Shown in pieces: positions 54,897 through 64,000 of a DNA stretch of 64,000 nucleotides. This DNA is from Thermonema lapsum. GTDB lineage: Bacteria > Bacteroidota > Bacteroidia > Cytophagales > Thermonemataceae. How positions within the stretch are numbered: position 1 is the first letter of the stretch; every line of letters starts with the position of its first letter. The notes beneath the pieces are model-generated. The model saw only the letters and a program-made list of their open reading frames with translations. It did no database searches and had not been told where the DNA came from. Position numbers and translations under genes: made by a program. The DNA is taken from contig NZ_JAASRN010000001.1 of NCBI RefSeq assembly GCF_011761635.1, forward strand, positions 1,013,846 through 1,077,845, in the 5' to 3' direction.

Positions 54897-55940
54897 ATGT
54901 TAAAGACCTTCCAATATCAGGCACCTTTTATTACCGAGGGTGGCGATACCCTCGAGGGGCTTACGGTGGCATACCGCACCTACGGGCAGCTGAATGCAAG
55001 CGCCGACAATGTGGTGTGGGTATGCCATGCCCTCACAGGCAGTGCAGACGTTGACCGTTGGTGGGCAGGGCTCTTTGGCAAAGGGCGCCTGCTCGACCCA
55101 GAGCGGCAATTTATCGTTTGCGCCAATATGCTTGGTTCATGCTACGGCTCGACCAACCCGCTGTCTCCCAATCCTTCAACCGGCATACCTTACTATTATG
55201 ACTTTCCTGTACTTACCAACCGGGACATCATGCGGGGATTCGAGCTACTGCGCCGCCACTTGGGCATCCGCCGCATTCGCTGCCTTATTGGGGGGTCTAT
55301 GGGTGGGCAACAGGCTCTCGAGTGGCTCATTGAAGTTCCTCATCTCTTCGATTCGGCTTACTTGATTGCCTGCAATGCCCGCCATTCTGCTTGGGGCATT
55401 GCTTTCAATGAGGCGCAGCGCATGGCTATAGAGTCCGACAGCAGCTGGGGACAGCGCACTCCCGATGCCGGGCTGAAAGGCATGGAAGCTGCCCGTGCTT
55501 GCGCCATGCTTTCCTATCGCCACTATCAAACCTATGCGCTCACGCAAAGCGAGGCAGAGGAATACTCTCCCACAGGCAACTTTCGAGCAGCCTCCTATCA
55601 AAGGCACCAAGGCAAGAAGTTGCGTGAACGCTTCCATGCGTTCAGTTATTGGTGGTTGTCGAAAGCTATGGACAGTCATGACGTGGGGCGTGGGCGGGGC
55701 GGTGTGGAAGCAGCGCTGGAGCGCATACGTGCGCAGGTGCTCGTGCTGGGCATCAGTACCGACATCCTGTTTCCGCTTGCCGAACAGCAACTGCTGGCAA
55801 AGTACATCCCCCATGCACATCTGCGCATTTTGCATTCAGTATATGGGCACGACGCCTTCTTGATTGAAACCGATGCCGTCGAGCGCTTTTATTTCGATTG
55901 CTTTGCTCAAACTGAAAGTTGTTTGTTTCCTGTGTCATAG
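54897..55940 (+). CDS. metX: Homoserine O-acetyltransferase
   Basis: 347 residues of the alpha/beta-hydrolase MetX family: VWVCHALTGSADVDRWW, NMLGSCYGSTNPLSPNP, nucleophile Ser in LIGGSMGGQQALEW (about 142), LVLGISTDILFP with the acid Asp, and HAHLRILHSVYGHDAFLIE with the catalytic His. It supplies MetY's substrate. Translationally close to metY; 65 nt before hom. Confidence 0.94.
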   Translation: MLKTFQYQAPFITEGGDTLEGLTVAYRTYGQLNASADNVVWVCHALTGSADVDRWWAGLFGKGRLLDPERQFIVCANMLGSCYGSTNPLSPNPSTGIPYYYDFPVLTNRDIMRGFELLRRHLGIRRIRCLIGGSMGGQQALEWLIEVPHLFDSAYLIACNARHSAWGIAFNEAQRMAIESDSSWGQRTPDAGLKGMEAARACAMLSYRHYQTYALTQSEAEEYSPTGNFRAASYQRHQGKKLRERFHAFSYWWLSKAMDSHDVGRGRGGVEAALERIRAQVLVLGISTDILFPLAEQQLLAKYIPHAHLRILHSVYGHDAFLIETDAVERFYFDCFAQTESCLFPVS

Positions 55941-56005
55941 GTGAAGCTACCACTACATTTTCATTTACCATCTATCTCTTTCTTTCATCATAAATTCAAC
56001 CAGCT

Positions 56006-57241
56006 ATGAGTGATTTTCCTGTTCAAATTGGATTGTTTGGTTTCGGTTGCGTGGGGCAAGGATTTTACCGTATCTTTCAGGAGCAACAAAGTGAAGTACA
56101 GGCTCAAATACGGAAAATAGTAGTAAAGAACCCCAACAAAGAACGACCCATTGCTACCGGCAAATTTTATTTTCAAGCTCAAGACATACTCAACGACCCC
56201 ACCATCCGCTTGGTAGTTGAGGCTATTGATGATGCCGAGGCGGCTTATCATATTGCCAAAACGGCATTGCAATCAGGCAAGCATGTGGTCAGTGCCAATA
56301 AAAAAATGGTGGCGCTTTACGGGAACGAGTTGCGAGCTTTGGCACACAGCCAGCAACGCACTTTCCTCTATGAGGCAGCCGTAGCCGGAAGCATACCTAT
56401 CCTGCAGCTGCTGCAGCACTACTACCGCTATGACCGCATCGAATGGTTGCGCGGCATCATCAACGGCTCTACCAACTTTATCCTTAGCAAGATGCATAGC
56501 GAAGGAGTTACCTACGAAGCTGCCCTACAGGAGGCGCAAGCCTTGGGCTTTGCCGAATCAGACCCCACGCTGGATGTCGAAGGCTTCGATGCCGTCTATA
56601 AACTCAGCATCTTACTGTATCATGCTTTTGGCATAGAGGCATCGCCCGAGCAGCTTTTACGCCAAGGCATTCATCATCTCGACCCACTAACTACTGGCTA
56701 CTGTACACGAAAAAAATACCGTATAAAGCTGCTTGCCCAAGCATATGAACGTAGCGACGGCAGCCTTACTGCCTTTGTACTTCCTGCCCTTTTGCCTGTT
56801 CAGGACCCCTTGGCAAGCGTAGAGCAAGAAGAAAATGCCATAGAACTAAGCTTACGCTATGCCCATCGGCAGTTATTGCGCGGCAAAGGCGCTGGCAGCA
56901 CGCCCACCGGCGCCGCAGTGATGGCAGACGTAGCGCGCGTGTTGAAAGGGTATATAGCCACCGGCAAGGTGAACATTAAGCGCTATTTCTACGAAGAAGA
57001 GATGCTTCCCTTGTGGGTAAGCGGAAACAGTAGCGCCCGCCGAGTGCTGCAGCATTTCCCTTTTCATGAGCTGCACGCGCAAATAAGCGATGCCTTTGGC
57101 TTTGCCTTCGAAGGATATGCCCGTTATGACCAAGTGCGCGATTTCCTGCAAAAACATCCTCAAACAGGCATCTTTGTGGCATACCATCCACAGCTCACGC
57201 GACAGAGAGTAAAGCAAGCGAGCACCTTGCTATCCGTATAG
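56006..57241 (+). CDS. hom: Homoserine dehydrogenase
   Basis: 411 residues. NAD(P) fold start QIGLFGFGCVGQGFYRIF, SANKKMVALYG, AVAGSIPILQLLQ, and the catalytic block GIINGSTNFILSKMHSEG followed by LGFAESDPTLDVEGFDA. No fused aspartokinase and only a short C-terminal regulatory segment. It reduces aspartate semialdehyde to homoserine, completing the route to homocysteine with MetX and MetY. Confidence 0.93.
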   Translation: MSDFPVQIGLFGFGCVGQGFYRIFQEQQSEVQAQIRKIVVKNPNKERPIATGKFYFQAQDILNDPTIRLVVEAIDDAEAAYHIAKTALQSGKHVVSANKKMVALYGNELRALAHSQQRTFLYEAAVAGSIPILQLLQHYYRYDRIEWLRGIINGSTNFILSKMHSEGVTYEAALQEAQALGFAESDPTLDVEGFDAVYKLSILLYHAFGIEASPEQLLRQGIHHLDPLTTGYCTRKKYRIKLLAQAYERSDGSLTAFVLPALLPVQDPLASVEQEENAIELSLRYAHRQLLRGKGAGSTPTGAAVMADVARVLKGYIATGKVNIKRYFYEEEMLPLWVSGNSSARRVLQHFPFHELHAQISDAFGFAFEGYARYDQVRDFLQKHPQTGIFVAYHPQLTRQRVKQASTLLSV

Positions 57242-57270
57242 TCAGAAAGCAAAAGGCAGCACACACAAGG

Positions 57271-57315
57271 GAAGGCATGCAGCAAAAGGACAGTCGCCTT
57301 GCTTGGCATGCCTTC
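57271..57315. terminator. Hairpin between hom and pyrG (convergent)
   Basis: Ten-bp stem gaaggcatgc / gcatgccttc (57271-57280 with 57306-57315), no long T run on either side. Confidence 0.5.
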
Positions 57316-57340
57316 TTATGCTTGTTTGCTTTGAGGATAC

Positions 57341-58984
57341 TCATTTCGATGCAAGCACCTCGCCAGTGCGGGATTGTGCATAGCTGCGCGCTGCCTGCAC
57401 AAATTTCATAAACAGCGGATGCGGGTTCATCACTGTGCTTTTCAACTCAGGATGAAACTGCACAGCCACAAACCAAGGGTGGTCTTCTATCTCTACTATC
57501 TCTACCAAATTCTTATCGGGGTTGATGCCAGTTGCTCGCATCCCGTGTTTTTCAAATAACTCACGGTATTCGTTATTGAACTCATAGCGGTGGCGGTGGC
57601 GCTCACTGATTTTTGTTTTGCCATATGCCTGATACGCTTTGGAGCCCTTCTCCAGAACGCAGGGATATGCTCCCAAGCGCATGGTTCCTCCCTTGTCTTG
57701 AATATGTTTTTGCTCTTCCATCAGATGAATCACCGGATGAGGCGTTTCGGGGTTTACTTCCGTGGTATGGGCACCTTTCAAGCCTACCACATGACGGGCA
57801 AACTCTACTACGGCACATTGCATCCCCAAACAGATACCGAAAAAAGGCACTTTGTTTTCGCGGGCATAGCGCACTGCCAACACTTTGCCTTCGATGCCCC
57901 GCTCGCCAAACCCCGGTGCTACCAAGATGCCGTCTAAACTGGACAGCTTGCTTGCTATGTTTTCTTCAGACAGATGGTCTGACTGCACCCAGCGAATATT
58001 GACCTTGCATTCATTGTAAGCGCCGGCATGTACGAAAGCTTCTACAATGGATTTATAGGCGTCGCGCAGCTCTACATACTTGCCTACCAAGCCTATATTG
58101 ACCGAAGAAGTGGGGTTTTTCAGCTTGCCCAAAAACTGTTTCCATGCTTCCATGTCGGGCTCGCGCTTGTGAGGCAGCTTAAGTTTGATAAGCACCCGTT
58201 CATCGAGTTTTTCCTTCAGCATCAACAAAGGCACATCATAGATGGTATCGGCGTCGATGGCTTCAATCACCGAATTGACATTCACATTGCAGAACAGGGC
58301 TATTTTTTTTCTTATTTCGGTCGGAAGGGGATATTCTGTGCGGCAAACGAGTATATCGGGCTGAATGCCTGTTTGCAGCAGTTCTTTGACCGAGTGCTGT
58401 GTGGGTTTGGTTTTCAGCTCGCCCGCCGATTTCAAGTAAGGGACCAGCGTCAAATGCACGACCAGCGAGTTGTTGAAGCCTACCTCCCAACGGAACTGAC
58501 GCAGTGCCTCCAAAAAAGGAAGCGACTCTATGTCGCCCACGCAACCGCCTATTTCAGTAATGACAATGTCGTAATTCCCGGTGTCGGCAAGTTTACGGAA
58601 GTTGGCTTTAATTTCATCGGTAATATGAGGCACCACCTGCACGGTTTTGCCTAAATAAGCCCCTTGGCGCTCTTTGGTAATGACTGAGTAGTAAATGCGC
58701 CCTGTCGTTACGTTGTTGGCTTGTGAAGTGGCAATATTCAAAAAACGCTCGTAATGCCCTAAGTCCAAGTCTGTCTCGGCGCCATCGTCAGTCACGTAAC
58801 ACTCGCCATGCTCATAGGGGTTGAGCGTGCCCGGGTCTACGTTGATGTAGGGGTCAAACTTCTGAATGGTTACCGAAAAGCCCCGTGCCTGTAAGAGTTT
58901 CGCCAGAGAGGAAGCAATGATGCCCTTGCCTAAGGAAGAAGTAACGCCACCGGTTACGAAAATATATTTTGTTTGCGTGCCCAT
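57341..58984 (-). CDS. pyrG: CTP synthase
   Basis: 547 residues. Synthetase part: [64 protein letters not shown]. Glutamine amidotransferase part: [11 protein letters not shown], Cys nucleophile in [17 protein letters not shown], and the His/Glu pair in [12 protein letters not shown]. It converts UTP to CTP. Single gene, convergent with hom. Confidence 0.97.
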   Translation of the reverse strand: MGTQTKYIFVTGGVTSSLGKGIIASSLAKLLQARGFSVTIQKFDPYINVDPGTLNPYEHGECYVTDDGAETDLDLGHYERFLNIATSQANNVTTGRIYYSVITKERQGAYLGKTVQVVPHITDEIKANFRKLADTGNYDIVITEIGGCVGDIESLPFLEALRQFRWEVGFNNSLVVHLTLVPYLKSAGELKTKPTQHSVKELLQTGIQPDILVCRTEYPLPTEIRKKIALFCNVNVNSVIEAIDADTIYDVPLLMLKEKLDERVLIKLKLPHKREPDMEAWKQFLGKLKNPTSSVNIGLVGKYVELRDAYKSIVEAFVHAGAYNECKVNIRWVQSDHLSEENIASKLSSLDGILVAPGFGERGIEGKVLAVRYARENKVPFFGICLGMQCAVVEFARHVVGLKGAHTTEVNPETPHPVIHLMEEQKHIQDKGGTMRLGAYPCVLEKGSKAYQAYGKTKISERHRHRYEFNNEYRELFEKHGMRATGINPDKNLVEIVEIEDHPWFVAVQFHPELKSTVMNPHPLFMKFVQAARSYAQSRTGEVLASK

Positions 58985-59060
58985 AATGGTTTTGCTTGTA
59001 AGGTTGTGTTTCTACCACTATGGGATGCGAAGTTACGCAACTTCGCAAGCAAGTACAAAT

Positions 59061-59582
59061 TTAGCGCACCAAGGCATCGATTTGCATGTTCAACAGTTGA
59101 TTGTAAAACGGATGCGTAATTTTTCCTTCTTGCAAATATTGGTCTATCTGCATCAACTTTACTCTGACCCCCACCACGTCGGCATGCAAATAAGAAAAGA
59201 CATCGTTCAGGTGGCTGAGCGCCAAAGCGCCCCCTTGTATACCACTCGATACTCCCACCAAAGCAATGCGTTTGCCTTCCAGACCACTCGGATAAGGGAA
59301 GCCATCCAAAAAAGCCTTCAACACACCGGGGAAGGAACCATTGTATTCGGGAACAATGAAAACCAAACGTGTAGCAGCCAGCAAACGGTCGCGCAAACGG
59401 TTGAAATGCTCATTTTTACCTTCATTTTCATACAATGCCGTGGCTATAAAGTCAGGTGGTAGTTCGGTCAAACGTATGATATCGGCAGAGTGCCCCCTTT
59501 CATTCAACAGGGTAGCATAATAGGTGGCTACTTGCTCTGAGACAGCTTCTTTGCGATTGGTTCCTACAACTATTCCTATCAT
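59061..59582 (-). CDS. NADPH-dependent FMN reductase family protein
   Basis: 173 residues from the ATG at 59582 (MIGIVVGTNRKEAVSEQVA). Flavodoxin-like fold with VGTNRKEAVSEQ phosphate loop, FIVPEYNGSFPGVLKAFLD and IALVGVSSGIQGGALALSHLN. Likely a flavin or quinone/azo reductase. Its start overlaps the SDR stop by 4 nt (ATGA), indicating coupled translation. Confidence 0.88.
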   Translation of the reverse strand: MIGIVVGTNRKEAVSEQVATYYATLLNERGHSADIIRLTELPPDFIATALYENEGKNEHFNRLRDRLLAATRLVFIVPEYNGSFPGVLKAFLDGFPYPSGLEGKRIALVGVSSGIQGGALALSHLNDVFSYLHADVVGVRVKLMQIDQYLQEGKITHPFYNQLLNMQIDALVR

Positions 59583-60355
59583 GGATTTGGATGGGTTCTT
59601 CGGTCTAAAAGGCGCCGAGCATATAAGGTGTAAAGGCGCATAAAACATTCATACAAAAATACAGGGATTGTGATGCAATAAAAAAGCCTTGAGGGGAAAA
59701 TCTGCCTCTTTCCTCGGCTTACCCCTCGCAACATGGCTTTAACCACCTGTTCAGCGCTTTGGTTGGGAAAAAGCAAGGGACTTTGAGCCGTATTGAAAAA
59801 AGCGGTGCGCGTGGCAATAGGATATACCAACGTGAGCCGCCGCTCACCTTCTGCCCATAGCGTTTGCGCCCAACGGTGCAAAGCCGCCTTGCTTGCTGCA
59901 TAGACAGCATAACCGGGAACCCCCAAAAATGCCATGGAAGAAGCCGTAATGCAAATCAGTGTTTGAGGATAAAGGTGGCGCAGCTGTCCGCTCACATACA
60001 TCACGCCGGCGGCATTTAACATCAAAAGCGATTCTATACTTTGCCAATCGGGCGCTTCGAAACGACCATAACGGGCAAGTCCAGCATTAAGAAAAACCAC
60101 ATCGGGCGGATGGGCAGCCTCACGCAAGTGTGCCAAAAGGCGCTCGCAGCCCGTTCGTGTCGAGAGGTCGGCTTGCAACAAGGAAATTTTGCCACTCTGC
60201 CCGGCAAAGGCATTTATAGTCCCGGTGTTCAGGTCTATGAGCAGTAAAGAAGCGGCAACGGGCAATAGTTCCTTTGCCAAGGCATAACCAATGCCAGACG
60301 CCGCCCCGGTAATGACCACATGTTTTCCGCTAAAGAAAGAGAGCACAGAAGACAT
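59579..60355 (-). CDS. Short-chain dehydrogenase/reductase
   Basis: 258 residues from the ATG at 60355 (MSSVLSFFSGKHVVITGAASG). TGxxxGIG motif TGAASGIGYALAK, NAG motif FLNAGLARYG, catalytic Ser in ITASSMAFLG and YxxxK in YAVYAASKAAL. A C-terminal hydrophobic helix (FYCITIPVFLYECFMRLYTL) suggests membrane contact, as in DltE/HSD-like SDRs. The substrate is unknown. Operon with the flavin reductase. Confidence 0.9.
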   Translation of the reverse strand: MSSVLSFFSGKHVVITGAASGIGYALAKELLPVAASLLLIDLNTGTINAFAGQSGKISLLQADLSTRTGCERLLAHLREAAHPPDVVFLNAGLARYGRFEAPDWQSIESLLMLNAAGVMYVSGQLRHLYPQTLICITASSMAFLGVPGYAVYAASKAALHRWAQTLWAEGERRLTLVYPIATRTAFFNTAQSPLLFPNQSAEQVVKAMLRGVSRGKRQIFPSRLFYCITIPVFLYECFMRLYTLYARRLLDRRTHPNP

Positions 60356-60430
60356 AGTTCTCCATAAGTGGTGGATTATCAAAATACATATTTTGCGACG
60401 AACCGTCGCTGTTTCAAAAAAGAAAAAACA

Positions 60431-61345
60431 TCAATCTTTTTCGCGCAAGCCTCCGGTATGCACAAGGAGCACACGGCTGCCGGGCGCAAAATAGCCCTGC
60501 TCTACTTCGACAAAGAAAGCATAAAGCATCTTGGCAGAATACACATGCTCTATAGGCACAGACGGATAAAGCCGCCGCCAATCCTCCATGAATGCCAGCA
60601 GGGCTGCGGTAGTTTTGGCATAACCTCGATGCGCATAGCCAGTCCATATTTCAAAGTTCTGCGTATGGTATCCGGCATATGCCACCTGAAGCTTTTTCAC
60701 CTCTTCAAAAAGAAAATCGCCGCCTTTAAGTACCGACACCCCGATAAGCTTTTGATGTGCTGCGGCAGCCAACGCCAAGCCTGCCAGAGTACCCCCCGTT
60801 CCGCATGGCAACAAGATATAATCGTAAGCAGCGCTCCATTCGCCCAGCAACTCCATGCATCCCGGCACTGCATACACATTGCTGCCCCCTTCGGGTACAA
60901 GAAAAAAGTCGCCAAAGAGGCGGTGTAGGTGCTCAATGAATGCAGGGCTATGCTTTTGCCGGTAATCCGAACGACTCACAAAGTGTAGCTGCATGCCTGC
61001 TTCTTGTGCAAATTGAAGTGTGGAGTTGAGCGGCTCCACACGCTCCCCCCGCACGATGCCTATGGTCTCGAAGCCTAAGAGCTTGCCTGCCGCTGCCGTA
61101 GCATACAGATGATTGGAATAAGCGCCGCCAAAAGTAAGTAGGCGCCTTTTACCCTGCTGTGCCGCCTCCAGTAAATTGTATTTCAGCTTCAGCCACTTGT
61201 TTCCCGAAATCTGTGGATGGAGGCGGTCGATGCGCAATATCTCTGCACGGATACCCCGACTATTCAAGCGGTCATCGAGCAGTGGCTGCAGTGCACTTTG
61301 TGCAAATTCTTGTAAATTTGCTTTTTCAAAAAAATTGCTGACCAT
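60431..61345 (-). CDS. PLP-dependent ACC deaminase / D-cysteine desulfhydrase family protein
   Basis: 304 residues from the ATG at 61345 (MVSNFFEKANLQEFAQ). PLP lysine in HPQISGNKWLKLKYNLLEA, FGGAYSNHLYATAAAG, the glycine-rich phosphate loop LPCGTGGTLAGLALAA and a final LLVHTGG. Members desulfurate D-cysteine or deaminate ACC; the sequence does not decide. In-frame upstream starts would cross the divergent rluD gene. Its ATG overlaps the rluD ATG on the other strand (CATG at 61343-61346). Confidence 0.87.
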   Translation of the reverse strand: MVSNFFEKANLQEFAQSALQPLLDDRLNSRGIRAEILRIDRLHPQISGNKWLKLKYNLLEAAQQGKRRLLTFGGAYSNHLYATAAAGKLLGFETIGIVRGERVEPLNSTLQFAQEAGMQLHFVSRSDYRQKHSPAFIEHLHRLFGDFFLVPEGGSNVYAVPGCMELLGEWSAAYDYILLPCGTGGTLAGLALAAAAHQKLIGVSVLKGGDFLFEEVKKLQVAYAGYHTQNFEIWTGYAHRGYAKTTAALLAFMEDWRRLYPSVPIEHVYSAKMLYAFFVEVEQGYFAPGSRVLLVHTGGLREKD

Positions 61346-62369
61346 GCAGGATAAGTCATTCATAGAAGAAGAGGAGTTGGATTTATATGAACACCACAAA
61401 ATCGTAGTGGACAAAGGACAAAAGCCCCTGCGCATCGATAAGTACCTGATGGAACGCTTGGCAAATGCCACCCGCACAAAGATACAAAATGCCATTCATG
61501 CCGAGTTTGTAAAAGTAAACGACAAAACCATAAAACCGAACTACAAGGTACGCCCTTTGGATGTGATTACGGTGTGCCTGCCTGAGCCTCCGCGTACCGA
61601 TGAAATACTGCCGGAGAACCTACCGCTTGATATAGTATATGAAGACGATGACCTGCTGGTAATCAATAAGCCGGCAGGTATGGTCGTGCACCCGGCGTAT
61701 CAAAATTGGAGTGGTACACTGGTCAATGCACTCATGTATCATTTTGAAAACCTGCCCACCTCTCAAAACGGAAGCATGCGCCCCGGCTTGGTGCATCGTA
61801 TCGACAAGGACACCTCTGGTTTGCTGGTAGTAGCCAAAACCGAGCTGGCAATGACTTTCCTTGCCAAGCAATTTTATGACCACACCATAGAAAGGAAATA
61901 CTATGCTTTGGTGTGGGGCGTGCCCAACCCGCCACAAGGCACTGTTGCCAACTACATTGGACGCTCACCCAAAGACCGCCGTGTGATGACCGTGCTCGAA
62001 GAAGGGGAAGGCAAATATGCCGTTACACACTACAAAGTGATAGAAGACCTGCGTTATGTGTCGCTCATCGAGTGCCGCCTCGAAACAGGGCGCACCCACC
62101 AAATACGTGTACACATGCAACACTTGGGGCATCCCCTTTTCAATGACGCCGCCTATGGTGGCGACAAGATATTGCGCGGCACCTCATTCAGTAAATACAA
62201 GCAGTTTGTAGAAAACTGTTTCAGCCTGTTGCCACGCCAAGCACTGCATGCTGCCAGTTTGGGCTTTGTGCACCCACGCACCAAAGAAAAATTGTATTTT
62301 GAGCAAGCACTTCCCGAAGATATGCAGGCGGTTCTCGACAAATGGCGCCGCTACGTGCAATATGAGTAA
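61344..62369 (+). CDS. rluD: Ribosomal large subunit pseudouridine synthase, RluD family
   Basis: 341 residues from the ATG at 61344 (MQDKSFIEEEELDLYEH), the usual Bacteroidota start. S4-like RNA-binding domain (RIDKYLMERLANATRTKIQNAI), then the catalytic Asp in GLVHRIDKDTSGLLVVAKTE, KYYALVWG, and ECRLETGRTHQIRVHMQHLGHPLFND. It isomerises uridines in helix 69 of 23S rRNA in its best known form. The start codon overlaps that of the divergent PLP enzyme. Confidence 0.94.
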   Translation: MQDKSFIEEEELDLYEHHKIVVDKGQKPLRIDKYLMERLANATRTKIQNAIHAEFVKVNDKTIKPNYKVRPLDVITVCLPEPPRTDEILPENLPLDIVYEDDDLLVINKPAGMVVHPAYQNWSGTLVNALMYHFENLPTSQNGSMRPGLVHRIDKDTSGLLVVAKTELAMTFLAKQFYDHTIERKYYALVWGVPNPPQGTVANYIGRSPKDRRVMTVLEEGEGKYAVTHYKVIEDLRYVSLIECRLETGRTHQIRVHMQHLGHPLFNDAAYGGDKILRGTSFSKYKQFVENCFSLLPRQALHAASLGFVHPRTKEKLYFEQALPEDMQAVLDKWRRYVQYE

Positions 62370-62420
62370 GCTTACCGTATCGTATCATTTTTGCTTGTGA
62401 TTTGTTGAAGCGATGTCGAA

Positions 62421-64000
62421 ATGAAAGGATCACCACTTATTTACCCGCTTGCTTGTCTTAGCATCGGGCTATTGTTTTGGCAGTGCAGCCCCGAAGCCAC
62501 CGGACCCGTTGCGCGTTTTTACCATAATCTCAATGCGCACTACAACGGCTATTTCCTTGCCAAACAAAGCCTCGACAGTGTAGAATATGCCATCTTTCGC
62601 GAGCGGCAAGACCATTATTTACGCCTGCTGCCGATATATCCGGAAATAGATACCAACCGGCTCAAACGATACGAGACTACCTTAAAAGACTGCATCAAAA
62701 AAGCCGCTTTTGCCATTGAGCGCCATCCCAACAGCGAATGGACCGACTGGGCTTATCTGGTCGTGGGCAAAGCTCGCTTCTATCTGCGCGACTACAACAA
62801 TGCCATCAGCACATTCAAATACCTGAATGCCCAAAGCAAAAATGCTTTGGTACAAGACCTCGCCCTCACAGAGCTGCTGCGCACCTATGCCACCATAGGC
62901 GAAATGCAAAATGCCGAAACGGTCAAGAACTACCTGCGCCAACAAGGCGTGGAAGCCGGGGCACTCAAAGATTTCTACTTGGCACAAGCTTTTTATTATC
63001 AAAAGAACAAAGACACCCTGCGCACTCTTAAAAGCCTGGAGCTCGCCTTGCCCCTGCTCAAAAGCAATTCTTATCGTGCCCGCTTGCATTATCTGCAAGG
63101 GCAGCTCTATCAACAACTCAACGACCCCACCCAAGCCCTTCATGCATTCAAAGAGGTACAAAAACACCGTCCCGACTATCTGCTTTCCCTCATGGCACGC
63201 CTGCAAGTCCTGTTACTTACCGACTTCCGCAAGGTACCCTATGCCAAGGCAGAAAAGCAGTTCGAGCGCCTGCTTAAAGATGAAAAAAACCTTGAATATC
63301 GTGGCAACATATACTATGCCCGTGCCCAATATTGGCTCTACCGCAAGCGCCCCGAAAGCGCTAAAGAAGACTTCAGTAGAGCTACAAATCTAAGCCAAGA
63401 CCCTCTTTACAAAGCCTACGGCTATCTTTTCTTGGCGCGCCTGCATTACGAAAATCTCAAACAATACAGAGCAGCAAAGGCTTACTACGACAGCACCCTG
63501 CAGTTTTTACCCAAAGAGGAGCCCCTGTACAACAACATACAGCGCCGAAGCAAAGTACTCAATCAGTTTGTGGAATATATAGAAACCATTGAGCTGGAAG
63601 ACAGCTTGCGCACGTGGGCACAAAAAGAAAAAAGCATGAGCCCCGAAGCTTTCGACCAAGAGCTTACCCAAGTGCTGACCCGCCATGTGCGTAAGCAAAT
63701 AGAAGAGGAAGAAGCACGTAAAAAAGCACAACAGCAGCAGAGCCTACAACAAGGCAGCACCCTGCAGGAGGCACTCAACCAACAAAGCAACAGGACATGG
63801 TACTTCGATGACCCCTTAGCTGTTGCCAAGGGCAAAAGTGCTTTTCGGCAAAAGTGGGGCAATCGAGCGCTTTCCGACTACTGGCGCGTGGCTTCCAAAG
63901 CCGCTTCTTATCCAGCAGATGAAAGCCTGCAAGCATCATCCACAACCAATGGCACGACCGACCCCGTAGCGCTGCAAGTCAATGCCCTCAAAGAAGAGTT
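62421..64000 (+). CDS. porW: PorW/SprE-type TPR lipoprotein (T9SS / gliding motility), N-terminal part
   Basis: ATG at 62421, 526 codons open to the window edge. Lipoprotein signal ending LLFWQCSPEATG (Cys22). The segment RFYHNLNAHYNGYFLAKQSL follows the FYHNLTARYN pattern of SprE/PorW; TPR repeats run to about residue 400; near 455 is NRTWYFDDPLAVAKGKSAF then RQKWGNRALSDYWR, the second conserved PorW block. PorW links the T9SS core to the peptidoglycan-side machinery. The 3' end is outside the window. Confidence 0.85.
   Translation, partial: MKGSPLIYPLACLSIGLLFWQCSPEATGPVARFYHNLNAHYNGYFLAKQSLDSVEYAIFRERQDHYLRLLPIYPEIDTNRLKRYETTLKDCIKKAAFAIERHPNSEWTDWAYLVVGKARFYLRDYNNAISTFKYLNAQSKNALVQDLALTELLRTYATIGEMQNAETVKNYLRQQGVEAGALKDFYLAQAFYYQKNKDTLRTLKSLELALPLLKSNSYRARLHYLQGQLYQQLNDPTQALHAFKEVQKHRPDYLLSLMARLQVLLLTDFRKVPYAKAEKQFERLLKDEKNLEYRGNIYYARAQYWLYRKRPESAKEDFSRATNLSQDPLYKAYGYLFLARLHYENLKQYRAAKAYYDSTLQFLPKEEPLYNNIQRRSKVLNQFVEYIETIELEDSLRTWAQKEKSMSPEAFDQELTQVLTRHVRKQIEEEEARKKAQQQQSLQQGSTLQEALNQQSNRTWYFDDPLAVAKGKSAFRQKWGNRALSDYWRVASKAASYPADESLQASSTTNGTTDPVALQVNALKEE

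Noticed and set aside
54897-57241. Possible aspartokinase fusion or ACT domain in hom
   Set aside because: Length and motifs show only a homoserine dehydrogenase with a short tail.
61176-61343. 56-residue N-terminal extension of RluD
   Set aside because: It would read antisense through the PLP enzyme's conserved N-terminal domain; the ATG at 61344 fits the family.

Overview
The window looks like a chromosomal segment of a Bacteroidota bacterium, most likely of the order Cytophagales; I cannot name the genus from this alone. The evidence is a PorW/SprE-type gliding and type IX secretion (T9SS) lipoprotein, a T9SS type A C-terminal sorting domain, Bacteroidota-type RpoZ, a bacterial GGGP synthase, DUF5686 and MORN-type secreted proteins, promoters of the form TTG-N19/20-TAnnTTTG, and almost no Shine-Dalgarno sites ahead of genes. 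Most of the window is ordinary core chromosome.

Layout. 1-3000: partial papain-like peptidase (-), then holA, two small membrane proteins and GGGP synthase (+). 3150-13340: pgk, a TPR/coiled-coil/SpoIIE phosphatase, tandem MORN-repeat secreted proteins, a glycosyltransferase and a DUF5686 protein. 13390-22970: metallo-hydrolase, tRNA-Met, SRPBCC protein, dcd, thioredoxin/TPR protein, a tiny T9SS-tail protein, bamD-rpoZ-coaBC, a secreted unknown, pyrR-pyrB. 23030-29940: Ldh-type dehydrogenase, thiD, polA, sodium/solute symporter. 29940-40220 is the accessory region: an IS256-family transposase relic, a secreted lipocalin-like unknown between two IS-end-like sequences, a 49-residue basic protein, and a 1945-residue TPR-CHAT protease whose 3' end has been copied to both sides together with a palindromic element and is fused there to scraps of other genes. 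40250-49700: tRNA-Glu, nucleotide-sugar dehydrogenase, the thiamine operon (TPP riboswitch-thiS-thiC-tenI-thiE-thiG-thiH-thiF), peroxiredoxin and a Fur-type regulator. 49900-64000: nhaD, an M28 peptidase, the methionine operon, pyrG, flavin reductase-SDR, a PLP enzyme, rluD and the start of porW.

The strongest candidate for something undescribed is the leader of the methionine operon (53178-53578). A SAM-I riboswitch is followed 10 nt later by a 43-codon upstream ORF that ends in seven consecutive cysteine codons, one methionine codon and a stop. Base-paired structures and then metY-metX-hom follow. This suggests two-signal control (SAM plus charged Cys-tRNA) of sulfur amino acid synthesis. 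Poly-cysteine leader ORFs are known from mycobacteria; I am not aware of a description in Bacteroidota.

How genes work together: thiD supplies HMP kinase activity to the thi operon; ThiF carries a rhodanese domain that can feed sulfur to ThiS; metX, metY and hom turn aspartate semialdehyde into homocysteine by direct sulfhydrylation; pyrR/pyrB/pyrG cover pyrimidine synthesis; BamD and PorW build the outer membrane and the T9SS that would export the sorting-tail protein. All functional calls are from reading the sequence; no database search was run.
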